A stretch of DNA of 64,000 bases from DYMC01 sp035406705 (GTDB lineage: Bacteria; Verrucomicrobiota; Lentisphaeria; Victivallales; GWF2-50-93): positions 62,001 through 126,000 of the forward strand of contig CAYRRM010000004.1 in the NCBI GenBank assembly GCA_964426675.1, read 5' to 3'. The position numbers were made by a program, and so were the translations under genes. A model generated the notes under the pieces. That model saw only the letters and a list, made by a program, of their open reading frames with translations, had not been told where the DNA came from and did not search any database. The first letter of the stretch is position 1. Every line of letters begins with the position of its first letter. Below are positions 17,491 through 26,984 of this stretch, one piece after another.

Positions 17491-18780
17491 TTATAAATCT
17501 CTAACGCTTGCCACTTTTCCCTTAATAGCAGAAGCCGCCGCTGAATAAGGAGAAACGAGAATTGTTTTTGAATTTTTTGACCCCATTCGCCCAGGAAAAT
17601 TCCTATTGGTTGTACTGACGCAGATTTCATCGTTATTGCATCGTCCATATGTATCTACAGGTCCTCCAAGACATGCTGCGCAAGAAGGAGGTGCTGGTTT
17701 TTCACAGCCGGCATCATTAAATATTTGCAGCAGTGTTTTACCGTTTATTTTCCTTTCTGATAAAGCTCTTTCAACTTCTACAGTAGCAGGAACGAGGAAT
17801 GTCGGTACAACTACTTTTCTACCATAAAGAACTTTTGCAGCCATTTCAAAATCACTTATCTTTCCTCCAGTACAACTACCAATGTAAACCCTATCTATCT
17901 TGTAATCTTCAATTTCTGAAATTTTCTTTACATTATCAGGAGAAAATGGTAGTGCTGCCACAGGTTCAATATCAGACGCTTTATATTTGTAAACTGAAAG
18001 ATATTTTGCATCAGGTTCGCTATAAAAAACATCAAATGTTTTATTCGTTCTTGACTTTACATAATCAATTGTTCTCTGATCAGGTGCAATTATTCCATTT
18101 TTTGCGCCGGCTTCAATAGCCATGTTACAAATCGTCATTCTCTCTTCAATGGAAATAGAATCAATTGTAGAGCCACAGAATTCCATAGCACAGTAAGTTG
18201 CTCCATCTACACCTATATCGCCAATTATCTTGAGGATGATATCCTTTCCTGTTACAAATTCAGGCAAATCACCATCTATTATAAATTTTATTGATGCTGG
18301 CACCTTAATTAATAATTTCCCGGTTCCCATAACAAATCCCGCATCTGTATTACCAATACCAGTAGCAAATTCACCAAATGCTCCGTGCGTACAGGTGTGG
18401 GAATCTGTCCCAAAAAGGACTTCTCCTGGCCTACAATGACCTTTTTCAGGTAATGTCAAATGACAAACCCCAGAATACCTTTCGGTATCAGGTTCATAAA
18501 AATATGGAAGATTTTGTTCTTTCACAAAATCTCTTAAAAAATCAATATTTCTATGAGATTTTTCGTCAGATGTAAAAATATAATGATCCGGAATTATAAT
18601 AACTTTTTCTCTATCCCAGACTTTTGCGTTCGCCCCAAATTCCCTCTTAAATACACCAATAGTTCCAGGACCACAAACATCATGAGTCATTAATATATCT
18701 GCAGAAACCCAGATATTTTCTCCGGGCTCGCACTTTTTCCGTCCAGATGCTTTTGCAAGTATTTTTTCTGTAATTGTCAC
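17491..18780 (-). CDS. leuC: LeuC/homoaconitase-type large subunit
   Basis: A 429-residue member of the 4Fe-4S hydro-lyase family that isomerises isopropylmalate, homoaconitate or related acids in the cytosol. Cluster cysteines are in IGSCTGGK and PSCAACLGG. Substrate-site motifs are GTDSHTCTHGAFGEFATGIGNTD and TTNRNFPGRMGSKNS. The length fits the shorter LeuC2 branch, which needs a separate small (swivel) subunit. No leuD-like gene is adjacent or elsewhere in the window, so the partner must be coded elsewhere. The exact substrate is not certain. Confidence 0.85.
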   Translation of the reverse strand: MTITEKILAKASGRKKCEPGENIWVSADILMTHDVCGPGTIGVFKREFGANAKVWDREKVIIIPDHYIFTSDEKSHRNIDFLRDFVKEQNLPYFYEPDTERYSGVCHLTLPEKGHCRPGEVLFGTDSHTCTHGAFGEFATGIGNTDAGFVMGTGKLLIKVPASIKFIIDGDLPEFVTGKDIILKIIGDIGVDGATYCAMEFCGSTIDSISIEERMTICNMAIEAGAKNGIIAPDQRTIDYVKSRTNKTFDVFYSEPDAKYLSVYKYKASDIEPVAALPFSPDNVKKISEIEDYKIDRVYIGSCTGGKISDFEMAAKVLYGRKVVVPTFLVPATVEVERALSERKINGKTLLQIFNDAGCEKPAPPSCAACLGGPVDTYGRCNNDEICVSTTNRNFPGRMGSKNSKTILVSPYSAAASAIKGKVASVRDL

Positions 18781-18830
18781 CTTTTTCTCCCAATTTCAGG
18801 CTGGCTAATATACATAATTAATTAGTTTTT

Positions 18831-19412
18831 TCAATTGGATTTTAATCTTTTTGCGATTTTCGCAATTTGACATCCGAGATCTTTCATATTATCAACGCCT
18901 TCATTGTCTTGTTTTACTTCACCTTTTTCTCTTCCTATGCCAAGATTCCAATAAGTTGAACCTACGACTATCATTCCGCTTATCAGGAAAAAGTGATTAA
19001 TTGTATCAAATGCATGAATAGAGCCAGCTCTTCTAACAGCTATCACCGCCGCTCCAATTTTACCTTTTAGTAAAGACCCTCCCCCTCTGGTTACAAAACC
19101 TATTCTATCTATAAGAGCTTTTGTTTCGCTACTAACATCAGCAAAATAAGTTGGAGAACCAATAAGAATTATATCTGATTCAATAGCCTTTCGAAGATAA
19201 AAATTTAAATCATCAGATTCAATTGCGCATTTTGGCATCTTTGACTGCCTGCATTTCATACATGCTATGCAACCCCGTATGCTCTTAGCTCCTATATGTA
19301 AAAGTTCGGTATTTATTTTTTCTCTCTCAAGTTCTTCTAATACAAGTTTCAAAAGAAATTCCGTATTCCCTCCTTCACGAGGACTCCCATTAAAGGCAAC
19401 TGCTTTAATCAT
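18831..19412 (-). CDS. Flavodoxin-fold NAD(P)H-dependent FMN reductase / iron-sulfur flavoprotein
   Basis: A 193-residue protein of the NADPH-dependent FMN reductase/flavodoxin superfamily. The N-terminal phosphate loop is FNGSPREGGNTEFLL (residues 8-22), which binds FMN. The segment GCIACMKCRQSKMPKC (about 47-62) has the compact cysteine motif of iron-sulfur flavoproteins, so a 4Fe-4S cluster is likely. GSPTYFADVSSETKALIDR is the second flavin site. The electron partner is unknown. It starts 3 bases after the tatC stop. A palindrome copy near the C-terminus codes IAKIAK. Confidence 0.85.
   Translation of the reverse strand: MIKAVAFNGSPREGGNTEFLLKLVLEELEREKINTELLHIGAKSIRGCIACMKCRQSKMPKCAIESDDLNFYLRKAIESDIILIGSPTYFADVSSETKALIDRIGFVTRGGGSLLKGKIGAAVIAVRRAGSIHAFDTINHFFLISGMIVVGSTYWNLGIGREKGEVKQDNEGVDNMKDLGCQIAKIAKRLKSN
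18853..18863. repeat. Dispersed palindrome copy
   Basis: TTGCGATTTTCGCAA near the 3' end of the flavoprotein gene; sense codes AKIAK. Confidence 0.88.
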
Positions 19413-19415
19413 TGC

Positions 19416-20156
19416 TCAATCCTCCATTTTATTTGTTGTTAGAACCGCAATAAATATTGATATTTCATATAAAATTACAAGTGGTAATGCCAAAAAAATC
19501 TGTGTTAGAGGATCCGGTGGAGTCAGTATCGCAGAAATTATGAAAATAATTACTATTGCATAGCGCCGACTCTTACGCAATGTCTCAATCTCAAGAATTC
19601 CACTTTTTATAAGAGCAAGTATTATCAACGGGGTTTGAGCTATTCCTCCACACAAAAGTATCCATATAGAACAAAAACTTATAAAATTACTCAGAAACCA
19701 TTGGTTTTTCGTCCCTTCAATAGTAAAATCAGAAGCAAAAGATAGAAAAATAGGAATAGAAATATATGCTAAAGTAATACCGATAACAAAAAGTATCCCC
19801 GCGAAAATCGCAAACTTGAAGAAGGTTTTTTTTTCTGTAATATGAAGTGCCGGCGAAATAAACTGCCAGATAAAATAAAAACAAACCGGAAATGAAATAA
19901 TACAGCCAGAAATGAGCCCGGTCTTTAATTTTACCCAAAATGCGTCAAGAGGACCCGTGAGGATTAGGTTCACATTTTGTTCTTCCATTATTTTTCGAGA
20001 AGGTGTCAATAAAAATTGAATTATTTCTTCGGAAAAATTAAGGGTTATTATAGAAAAGCATAATATAGTAAAAATAATCTTTAAAAGGACTTTCCTTAGC
20101 TCTTCAAGGTGCTCCCATAGAGTCATTTTACTTTGATTATCAATTAGTTCTGTCAT
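19416..20156 (-). CDS. tatC: Sec-independent (Tat) translocase subunit TatC
   Basis: A 246-residue inner-membrane protein that recognises twin-arginine signal peptides. The conserved cytoplasmic start MTLWEHLEELRKVLLKI and the loop after helix 2 (GPLDAFWVKLKTGLISG, with the conserved Phe and Lys) are present. Six membrane helices are visible through to SRRYAIVIIFIISAILTPPDPLTQIFLALPLVILYEISI. tatA/tatB genes are not in the window. It overlaps nothing and is followed by the flavoprotein gene. A palindrome copy lies in the third helix region (FAIFAG). Confidence 0.96.
   Translation of the reverse strand: MTELIDNQSKMTLWEHLEELRKVLLKIIFTILCFSIITLNFSEEIIQFLLTPSRKIMEEQNVNLILTGPLDAFWVKLKTGLISGCIISFPVCFYFIWQFISPALHITEKKTFFKFAIFAGILFVIGITLAYISIPIFLSFASDFTIEGTKNQWFLSNFISFCSIWILLCGGIAQTPLIILALIKSGILEIETLRKSRRYAIVIIFIISAILTPPDPLTQIFLALPLVILYEISIFIAVLTTNKMED
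19801..19811. repeat. Dispersed palindrome copy
   Basis: GCGAAAATCGC in tatC; sense GCG-ATT-TTC-GCG, coding AIFA inside a membrane helix. The left flank is C instead of T. Confidence 0.82.
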
Positions 20157-20173
20157 AAATTATACCTTCCCAT

Positions 20174-20201
20174 TTGAAATACACAATAAAACATATATCA
20201 T
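20174..20201 (+). promoter_or_regulatory. Probable promoter of the small secreted protein
   Basis: TTGAAA (20174-20179), 16-base spacer, TATCAT (20196-20201); one mismatch to consensus in each box. It would give a leader of about 47 bases before the ATG at 20255. Confidence 0.45.
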
Positions 20202-20254
20202 ATACGTTTTTTAATTCAGTTCAATATCAATAACAACAAAAAAGGAGAATAAAA

Positions 20255-20617
20255 ATGAAAAAACTCATTACAGTCATTACCATAGTAATGATGGGAATCG
20301 CAATGCTCACTTCAACTACCTTCGCTAAAGAAGGAGGAAATGAAAAGAAATCACAAGGAAATCCCCCCATCTTTGGTAAAGTTGAGGTCGTAAAAGATGG
20401 AGATAATATTACGGAAATTAAGATCGTTGGAAAAAAGGAAACTGTAACGGTCCTTCTTGACGATAAAGGGAAAGAGCTTGCCACGTTGGAAGGCAAGATG
20501 GTAAAAGTAAAAGGAGAAAAAGATGCTGATGGAAAATTAAAAGTAGCAGAATTTCAGGAAAAAGTGCCAGGTGAAAAGAAAGGAAAAGAAAAGGAAAAAG
20601 AAAAATCAGCTGAATAA
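20255..20617 (+). CDS. Small secreted lysine-rich protein
   Basis: A 120-residue protein. A cleavable signal peptide (residues 1-24, ending TTFAKE) is followed by a small beta-rich domain (about 40-100, FGKVEVVKDGDNITEIKIVGKKETVTVLLDDKGKELATLEGKMVKVKG). This pattern resembles OB-fold-like periplasmic modules (DUF5666 type), but I cannot confirm the family. The tail is a Lys/Glu repeat (EKKGKEKEKEKSAE). AAGGAG sits before the ATG, and a strong terminator follows, so it is a single-gene transcript. It is divergent from tatC. Confidence 0.7.
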   Translation: MKKLITVITIVMMGIAMLTSTTFAKEGGNEKKSQGNPPIFGKVEVVKDGDNITEIKIVGKKETVTVLLDDKGKELATLEGKMVKVKGEKDADGKLKVAEFQEKVPGEKKGKEKEKEKSAE

Positions 20618-20644
20618 TTAAAAGCATAATTTTGAATAAAAAAA

Positions 20645-20673
20645 CCCGGTGCCGTCAACACCGGGTTTTTTTT
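20645..20673 (+). terminator. Strong rho-independent terminator
   Basis: CCCGGTG (20645-20651) pairs with CACCGGG (20659-20665) around CCGTCAA, followed by eight T. A run of A on the left side could make it act in both directions, but no gene reads in from the right. Confidence 0.92.
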
Positions 20674-20883
20674 ATACTATTATCCATCTTGAAATACTCT
20701 CTCACGAATAATTTTTTTAGAAAAAAATAATTTAATGCTTTATTTTTTCTAAAAACGTCTTATTTTCCTTCAAAATGATATGCAAAATTTAAGAGTAAAA
20801 GTATTATTAAAAGCTAATGTACTATTTCACCAATATTATCTCGTTTATTTTTAAAACCAGATTTAAAAACCAGAGGGAAAATA

Positions 20884-23800
20884 ATGGCCGTTGAATTTGT
20901 TCACCTGCATCTCCATACTGACTACAGCTTACTCGATGGGGCTTGTAATATAAAAAATCTCGCTAAATATGCTGCGGACCTTAAGATGAAGGCCTGCGCA
21001 ATTACTGATCATGGCAACTTAGGAGGAGCTATAGTTTTCGTAAATTCAATGAAAGATAACGGCATAAAACCAATCATTGGCTCCGAATTTTATCTTGCAC
21101 CCACCAGCAGATTTGACAAAGATGACAAAATAACAAATCACAGGGGATATCATCTAATTATTCTCGCAAAAAATCTTGAAGGTTTCAGAAATATTTCTCT
21201 TCTCTCAACTAAATCATTTACTGAAGGATTTTATTATAATCCCCGGATCGATAAAGAGTTATTAAAAGAATTAAAAGGTGGGCTAATCGGGATGAGTGCT
21301 TGTATTGCTGGAGAAATTCCAACTATGATTATAGAGGGACGAAAAAAAGAAGCGAAAAAAGCTATCGAATCATATCTTGAAATTTTCGGCGAAGAAGATT
21401 TTTATCTGGAACTAATGGATAATGGTTATAAGGACCAAAAACTAGTTAATAAAGAATTACTACTCCTATCAAAAGAATACGGTTTGAAAGTCGTTGCAAC
21501 TAATGATGTTCACTATATAAAACGTTCTCATGCAAAAGCTCAGGATGTTCTCGTATGTATAAGCACAAACAAATTGCTGAAAGATACTAACAGAATGAAA
21601 TTCGAATCGGAAGAGATGTATTTAAAATCAGCAGATGAAATGTTTTCTCTTTTTAAAGACATTCCAGATGCCATTAAAAATACCATTGAAATAGCTGAAA
21701 AATGCAATCTTGAACTTCCCTTCGGTGAAAACCATTATCCTGTCTTCAATGCCTCTGGAATAGATGATAAAAAAAAATTTTTGCGCGATATCTGCTTAGA
21801 AGGCATAAAGGAAAAATACGGATTTGATCCTAACAAATCTTCTCTATCTCCAGAAGAGCAGAAAGTAATTGACCGAATGGATTATGAACTCAATGTAATC
21901 GCAAAAGCTGGCTATACTTCTTATTTCTTGATTGTCTGGGATTTTATAAAATATGCGAAAAGCGTTAATATTCCTGTTGGTGAAGGCAGAGGAAGCGGTG
22001 CTGGAAGTATAGTTGCATACCTTTCCGGAATAACAGGAATAGATCCTCTCCGTTTTAATTTATTATTTGAACGATTTCTTAATCCAGAACGAGTAACCCC
22101 TCCGGACTTCGATATCGATTTTTGCGAAAGACGTAGAGGAGAAGTCATTGATTATGTAAAAAATAAATATGGGGAAAAAAGCGTCGTTCAGGTAGCTACT
22201 TATAATAAAATGAAAGAAAAGATGGTATTCAAAGATATCGCAAGAGTCCTGGATATAGAAGCTTCAGAAGCCAATAATGTAACAAAATTTTTTACAAAAG
22301 TAGATAAGTCAAAACTAAAATCCGATGATGATGATGATGAACCTCCAGTAGCAATTGAATATATATTTAATACAATCCCTGAATTAAAGAAAATGAAAGA
22401 GGAAAAAACATGGATAAGGGAAGTCCTCGAATATGCAAACGCCCTTGAAGGTCTCAACAGAAACTCCTCAGTCCACGCCGCCGCAGTCATCATCGGCGAT
22501 CAGCCCATCGAAAATTTAGTTCCCTTAATGAAAGATAAAAATAACAAAATCTTAACTCAATTTACAGCACCTGAATGTGAAAGCCTCGGTTTGCTAAAAA
22601 TGGATTTCCTTGGACTCTCTACTCTCACAATCATACAGGATACTCTTGATCTCGTAAAACAAACAAAGGGAATTTCTCTAAAACAAGAAGATATCCCATT
22701 AGACGATAAAAAAACATATGACATGCTTAACAGAGGAGAAACCGCCTGCGTATTTCAACTGGAATCAGAAGGAATGACTGATACATTGATGAAATTTGGC
22801 TGTCAGCGTATAGAGGATATCATAGACGTAATTGCTATATTTCGACCTGGACCTATGAATTTTATCCCTGATTATATTGCAGGAAAACATGGACACAAAA
22901 AAGTTGTCTATGACCATCCATTAATAGAACCCATAGCAAAAGACACTTTTGGCATACTTCTATATCAAGAACAAGTCATTCAGTCAGTTCAAGCTTTAGC
23001 AGGATTTTCCCCGGGACAGGCCGATATACTCAGACATGCCATTGGCAAGAAAAAACATGATTTAATGGAAAAACAGAAGGACAAATTTATAGAAGGCTGC
23101 AAAAGAACAAACAATATCCCGGAAGAAAAAGCTCAACAAATATGGTCCAAAATCCTTAGTTTCGCCGAATATGGATTCAACAAGTCGCACAGCGCTGCAT
23201 ACGCATTCCCAGCTTATAGAACAGCATACTTAAAGGCAAATTTCCCGGTAGAATTTATGTGCGCAAATCTAACCAATAAGATGAATAAACGTGATGATAT
23301 GATAAATATTTTAAATGAGTGTAGAAGAATTAGAATAAAAGTCCTGCCACCAGATGTTAACATAAGCGGGATTAATTTTACTGTAGATGGTAACAATATC
23401 AGATTTGGGCTCGGTGCAGTAAAATCACTCGGTTCAGTTGCTGCAGAAGCTATTAAGCGAACACGTGAAAAAGATGGTAAATTTAAAGATTTCCTCGACT
23501 TCTGCATAAGAGCAGGAGATAGCATCAATTCAAGAACACTTGAAAATCTATGTAAAGCAGGAGCTTTTGACTCCTTTGGAATAAAAAGAAAAGAACTTGT
23601 GGAAAAAATTCCAGAAGCTCTAAAGCTTGCTGACGCATTTAGAAAAAGTAAATCCGAAGCATCTCTCTTCGACGATATCCCGGAATTTAATGATACTATC
23701 ACGGAGATAAAATTTAACTCTGAACAAAGCGAATATTCAGAAAAAGAATTGCTCGCGGCAGAAAAAGAGATTCTTGGATTCTATGTTATTGGACATCCTC

Positions 23801-24480
23801 TTGGTGAGCAAAAAGACATTATAGTAAAATACTCGACAACAAATACAAAGGATGCTCTGGCAATTACACAAAATGATTCCCCAATAAGGTTGGGAGGAAT
23901 TATAAACTCAATAGAACGGAAAAAAACAAAAAAAACAAACAAAACTTATGCAATAATAGAATTTGAAGATTTTCTGGGATCAATTCGATGTTTTATATAC
24001 AATGATATTTATGAAAAATTGATGTCGAAAGAATCTTCCAGTAATCCAATCCTCCAAGAAGGAAAAGTCTGTTTCATAAATGCTGTAGTAAAAAATTCAA
24101 ACGATGGTGATAAAAAGGATTTTTATGTATATGATGTTCTGGAAGTGGATGAAACCGTAAATAAATATACGGAAGAGATTCATCTTAGATTTTTTGAAGG
24201 TTCTACTACTGAAGAAAATATTAACAAATGCATCAGTATAGCTACAGAAAATCCAGGGAAAACTCCCATCATAATTTGCGCTGTCATGTCAAATGGGGTA
24301 AATGTATTTATAGAGTCAAATAAAAAAGTAAACGCAAGCATCGAGTTACTCAAAACTTTTGAATCAATTCTTGGAACAAATGGAATTCATATTAGAGTAA
24401 ATAAATCTTTTGATGATATAACTTTCAGAAAAGAACCAAATTTCAGAAAAAAGAATTATGAAAAGGAATCAAATGACTGA
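20884..24480 (+). CDS. dnaE: DNA polymerase III alpha subunit
   Basis: Replicative polymerase, DnaE1 type, 1198 residues. The PHP domain starts at once (FVHLHLHTDYSLLDGA, residues 5-20). The palm carries the catalytic aspartates in PDFDIDFCERRRGEVIDYV, and the third in LLKMDFLGLSTL. FRPGPMNFIPDYI and FNKSHSAAYAFPAYRTAYLK belong to the fingers and thumb. An OB domain lies near 990-1080 (IRLGGIINSIERKKTKKTNKTYAIIEFEDFLGSI). GAGGG precedes the ATG. The stop codon overlaps the cinA start (ATGACTGA), so the two are translationally coupled. Confidence 0.97.
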   Translation: MAVEFVHLHLHTDYSLLDGACNIKNLAKYAADLKMKACAITDHGNLGGAIVFVNSMKDNGIKPIIGSEFYLAPTSRFDKDDKITNHRGYHLIILAKNLEGFRNISLLSTKSFTEGFYYNPRIDKELLKELKGGLIGMSACIAGEIPTMIIEGRKKEAKKAIESYLEIFGEEDFYLELMDNGYKDQKLVNKELLLLSKEYGLKVVATNDVHYIKRSHAKAQDVLVCISTNKLLKDTNRMKFESEEMYLKSADEMFSLFKDIPDAIKNTIEIAEKCNLELPFGENHYPVFNASGIDDKKKFLRDICLEGIKEKYGFDPNKSSLSPEEQKVIDRMDYELNVIAKAGYTSYFLIVWDFIKYAKSVNIPVGEGRGSGAGSIVAYLSGITGIDPLRFNLLFERFLNPERVTPPDFDIDFCERRRGEVIDYVKNKYGEKSVVQVATYNKMKEKMVFKDIARVLDIEASEANNVTKFFTKVDKSKLKSDDDDDEPPVAIEYIFNTIPELKKMKEEKTWIREVLEYANALEGLNRNSSVHAAAVIIGDQPIENLVPLMKDKNNKILTQFTAPECESLGLLKMDFLGLSTLTIIQDTLDLVKQTKGISLKQEDIPLDDKKTYDMLNRGETACVFQLESEGMTDTLMKFGCQRIEDIIDVIAIFRPGPMNFIPDYIAGKHGHKKVVYDHPLIEPIAKDTFGILLYQEQVIQSVQALAGFSPGQADILRHAIGKKKHDLMEKQKDKFIEGCKRTNNIPEEKAQQIWSKILSFAEYGFNKSHSAAYAFPAYRTAYLKANFPVEFMCANLTNKMNKRDDMINILNECRRIRIKVLPPDVNISGINFTVDGNNIRFGLGAVKSLGSVAAEAIKRTREKDGKFKDFLDFCIRAGDSINSRTLENLCKAGAFDSFGIKRKELVEKIPEALKLADAFRKSKSEASLFDDIPEFNDTITEIKFNSEQSEYSEKELLAAEKEILGFYVIGHPLGEQKDIIVKYSTTNTKDALAITQNDSPIRLGGIINSIERKKTKKTNKTYAIIEFEDFLGSIRCFIYNDIYEKLMSKESSSNPILQEGKVCFINAVVKNSNDGDKKDFYVYDVLEVDETVNKYTEEIHLRFFEGSTTEENINKCISIATENPGKTPIIICAVMSNGVNVFIESNKKVNASIELLKTFESILGTNGIHIRVNKSFDDITFRKEPNFRKKNYEKESND

Positions 24481-25720
24481 TAAACCTGCCCTTTCGGTAT
24501 TAAATATAGGAAATGAGTTACTATCAGGTTCTACTATAAACAGGAATCTTTCCTTGATTGGACAGAAATTTGCAGAGTTTGGTATCGAACCAGAAATACA
24601 ACTCACTGTACCAGATGATCCTGAGAAAATTGCAATATCCCTTAAAATTTTATCTTCTAAACCTGGATTAATAGTTAGTACAGGTGGGTTGGGTCCAACA
24701 TCTGATGACCTTACCAAAAAAGTAATTGCAGATTTTTTTGGTTTGAAACTTAAATACAGCAAAGAAATAGAAAAACATATAAGAAATTTCTGGAAAAGAA
24801 GAACTAAAGCGCCAGCTCCCAAATCTATATTTAATCAGGCAGAAGTTATTTCAAATGCGGAAATCATAAAAAACGATAATGGCACTGCGCCCGCCTTTAT
24901 AATAAGAGATAAAAAAAGAAAAATTATTATGCTTATCCTCCCAGGCCCACCATTAGAAGCAATGCCAATCTTAGAAAAATATATAAAAAAATTAATAGTT
25001 GAAGCAGAATTACCACAAATCCATTGTAGAAAAATTTTCACATCCGGACTTCCAGAGTCAATTATTGAGAATATAACAAAAAGCATAATATCGAAAACCC
25101 CTTCCATAATCCCAGCATACTGCGCTTCTTCTGAAGGAGTCAGAATCTATCTAAAGTCAAAAAATTGCAAAATGCTAAATCAAATCGCAGATAAGTTAGA
25201 AAAAAAACTCGGTAATAATAAATTATCAGAAAATGCGAATAATATTTTCGAAGAACTCATTATGATACTGAAAGATAGGATGGAATCTCTCTCTATTGCA
25301 GAGTCATGCACTGGAGGCTTAATCTCCAAAAAAATAACCGATATCCCTGGAGCATCTGCTATATTTAAAGGGGCTATAGTCTCATATTCCAATTCGGTCA
25401 AAAATAATCTCCTTAATGTAGCAACAACAACATTAAAACAATTTGGAGCAGTAAGCTCCCAATGCGCGAAGGAAATGCTTTATGGAACAAAAGAAATTTT
25501 TAAAACAGACGCCGCTATATCTGTAACAGGAATAGCCGGCCCCGACGGAGGAACAAAAACAAAACCAATCGGTCTCGTATTTATCGGAACTAACTATAAA
25601 AATAAATCCGAAATCCGCAAATATAATTTCAATGGTTCAAGAGAACAAATCCGCGAAAGAGCCACTGCAGCAGCAATAAACCAATTGAAAGACCTCTTAC
25701 TCGAAACTTCCCCAGTTTAA
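24473..25720 (+). CDS. cinA: CinA: NMN deamidase / competence-damage protein
   Basis: About 415 residues. The N-terminal molybdopterin-binding-like domain (GNELLSGSTINRNL, TGGLGPTSDDLTKK) is followed by the C-terminal CinA domain with amidase activity on nicotinamide mononucleotide (SIAESCTGGLISKKITDIPGAS...FKGAIVSYSN, ISVTGIAGPDGGTKTKPIGLVFIG). The ATG at 24473 is chosen over 24458 because it forms the typical ATGACTGA overlap with the dnaE stop and gives MTDKPALSVLNIGNELL, the family's usual start. A frequent role is pyridine-nucleotide recycling; a link to DNA uptake or damage has been proposed in some bacteria. Confidence 0.95.
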   Translation: MTDKPALSVLNIGNELLSGSTINRNLSLIGQKFAEFGIEPEIQLTVPDDPEKIAISLKILSSKPGLIVSTGGLGPTSDDLTKKVIADFFGLKLKYSKEIEKHIRNFWKRRTKAPAPKSIFNQAEVISNAEIIKNDNGTAPAFIIRDKKRKIIMLILPGPPLEAMPILEKYIKKLIVEAELPQIHCRKIFTSGLPESIIENITKSIISKTPSIIPAYCASSEGVRIYLKSKNCKMLNQIADKLEKKLGNNKLSENANNIFEELIMILKDRMESLSIAESCTGGLISKKITDIPGASAIFKGAIVSYSNSVKNNLLNVATTTLKQFGAVSSQCAKEMLYGTKEIFKTDAAISVTGIAGPDGGTKTKPIGLVFIGTNYKNKSEIRKYNFNGSREQIRERATAAAINQLKDLLLETSPV

Positions 25721-25826
25721 AATTAGCCTTAAAAAATCCCCAAAAAACATCAGTAGGAATCTATTAGTATTAAAATATAAGATAAAACTTAAGACATTGC
25801 TTCTCGTTTTTTTACTTTGAATACCA

Positions 25827-26984
25827 TTACAGAGCATTTTCATCAAGTAAATGTGATGCAATCTGCCTAACCTCATTGTATGAATCAATAATTTCTTTTA
25901 TATCAGGGTTCTTGATATTTTTATGTTCTGACATGATTTTTTCTATTGTTCTCCATATTGTTGGTATATTGATTTCTCCTTTTATAAATCTCTCAACGGC
26001 AACGTCATTTGCTGCAAGCATTGCTGCTGGCATTGTGCCTCCCTCCTTAATTGCGGTATAAGCAAAATCTAAAGAAGGAAACTTCTTTTTATCCGGGAGA
26101 AAAAATTCAAATTTTGCGAATTTCGCAAAATCAAATGGTTCGAAAATCCCCCTTTCTCGCGCTGGATATGTAAAGGCATATTGTATAGGAAATTTCATAT
26201 CAGGCTTGCTCATCTGACATAACATTGAGCCATCAATAAATTCAATTATTGAGTGAATTATTGACTGTGGATGAATTACAACGTCTATCTGGTTAAGATT
26301 AAGATTAAAAAGCCATTTTGCTTCAATTATTTCAAGGGCTTTATTCATCATAGTAGCAGAATCTATAGTTATTTTTTTTCCCATAGACCATACGGGATGC
26401 AATAAAGCTGATTTTGCCTCTGCTTTTGCGATTTTCGCAAAATTGCAATTCCTGAAAGGACCTCCACTTGCAGTAAGTATAACTCTTCTCAATTCATTTT
26501 TATCATGCCCTTTAAGACATTGAAAAATAGCACTATGCTCACTATCTACCGGGATTATTTGCGTTTTATATTTCTCTATTAATTTAGATATATATTCCCC
26601 CGCAATAACAAGTATTTCCTTATTTGCGAAAGCAATTTTTACTTTAGACCGTATAGCCTCAATAAACGGATATACACTGTTTATCCCAGAACTTGCAAAA
26701 AGGACTATATCCGCATTCAGAGAATTAATCATTTCAGAAACACCATTATTCCCTGAAAAAACTCTTTTATTTTTTGCGATTTTCGCGAGTAATCCGGAGT
26801 ATTTTTCATCAAAAATAGCAATATTATCACAATTTAATTCATCAGCCTGTTTAGAAAGGAGGCGATAGTTTCTATTTGCTGCAAGGCCAATGATTTGTAT
26901 ATTTTTGAGATGTCTCGCAACTATAATAGCATTTCTACCAACTGAACCAGTTGAACCTATTATTATTATTCTTTTTAGAGCCAT
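25827..26984 (-). CDS. dxr: 1-deoxy-D-xylulose 5-phosphate reductoisomerase
   Basis: Second enzyme of the MEP isoprenoid pathway; NADPH and a divalent metal are used. The 385-residue form from the ATG at 26984 begins MALKRIIIIGSTGSVGRNA, the NADPH loop. Metal/substrate residues lie in VDSEHSAIFQCL and TASGGPFR, and in DSATMMNKALEIIEA and VHPQSIIHS. The start overlaps the galK stop by 10 bases. It carries three exact palindrome copies within about 670 bases, the densest gene in the window. Confidence 0.96.
   Translation of the reverse strand: MALKRIIIIGSTGSVGRNAIIVARHLKNIQIIGLAANRNYRLLSKQADELNCDNIAIFDEKYSGLLAKIAKNKRVFSGNNGVSEMINSLNADIVLFASSGINSVYPFIEAIRSKVKIAFANKEILVIAGEYISKLIEKYKTQIIPVDSEHSAIFQCLKGHDKNELRRVILTASGGPFRNCNFAKIAKAEAKSALLHPVWSMGKKITIDSATMMNKALEIIEAKWLFNLNLNQIDVVIHPQSIIHSIIEFIDGSMLCQMSKPDMKFPIQYAFTYPARERGIFEPFDFAKFAKFEFFLPDKKKFPSLDFAYTAIKEGGTMPAAMLAANDVAVERFIKGEINIPTIWRTIEKIMSEHKNIKNPDIKEIIDSYNEVRQIASHLLDENAL
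26116..26126. repeat. Dispersed palindrome copy
   Basis: ATTTTGCGAATTTCGCAAAAT in dxr has near-perfect symmetry over 21 bases. Sense codes FAKFAK. Confidence 0.9.
26428..26438. repeat. Dispersed palindrome copy
   Basis: TTTTGCGATTTTCGCAAAA in dxr; sense codes FAKIAK. Confidence 0.9.
26776..26786. repeat. Dispersed palindrome copy
   Basis: GCGATTTTCGC in dxr; sense codes LAKIAK. The right flank is G, so the outer A is lost on that side. Confidence 0.83.

Noticed and set aside
22325..22345. GATGATGATGATG run in dnaE as a microsatellite
   Set aside because: It codes an acidic SDDDDDE stretch in a surface linker of the polymerase, and the run is short; no evidence that it varies.
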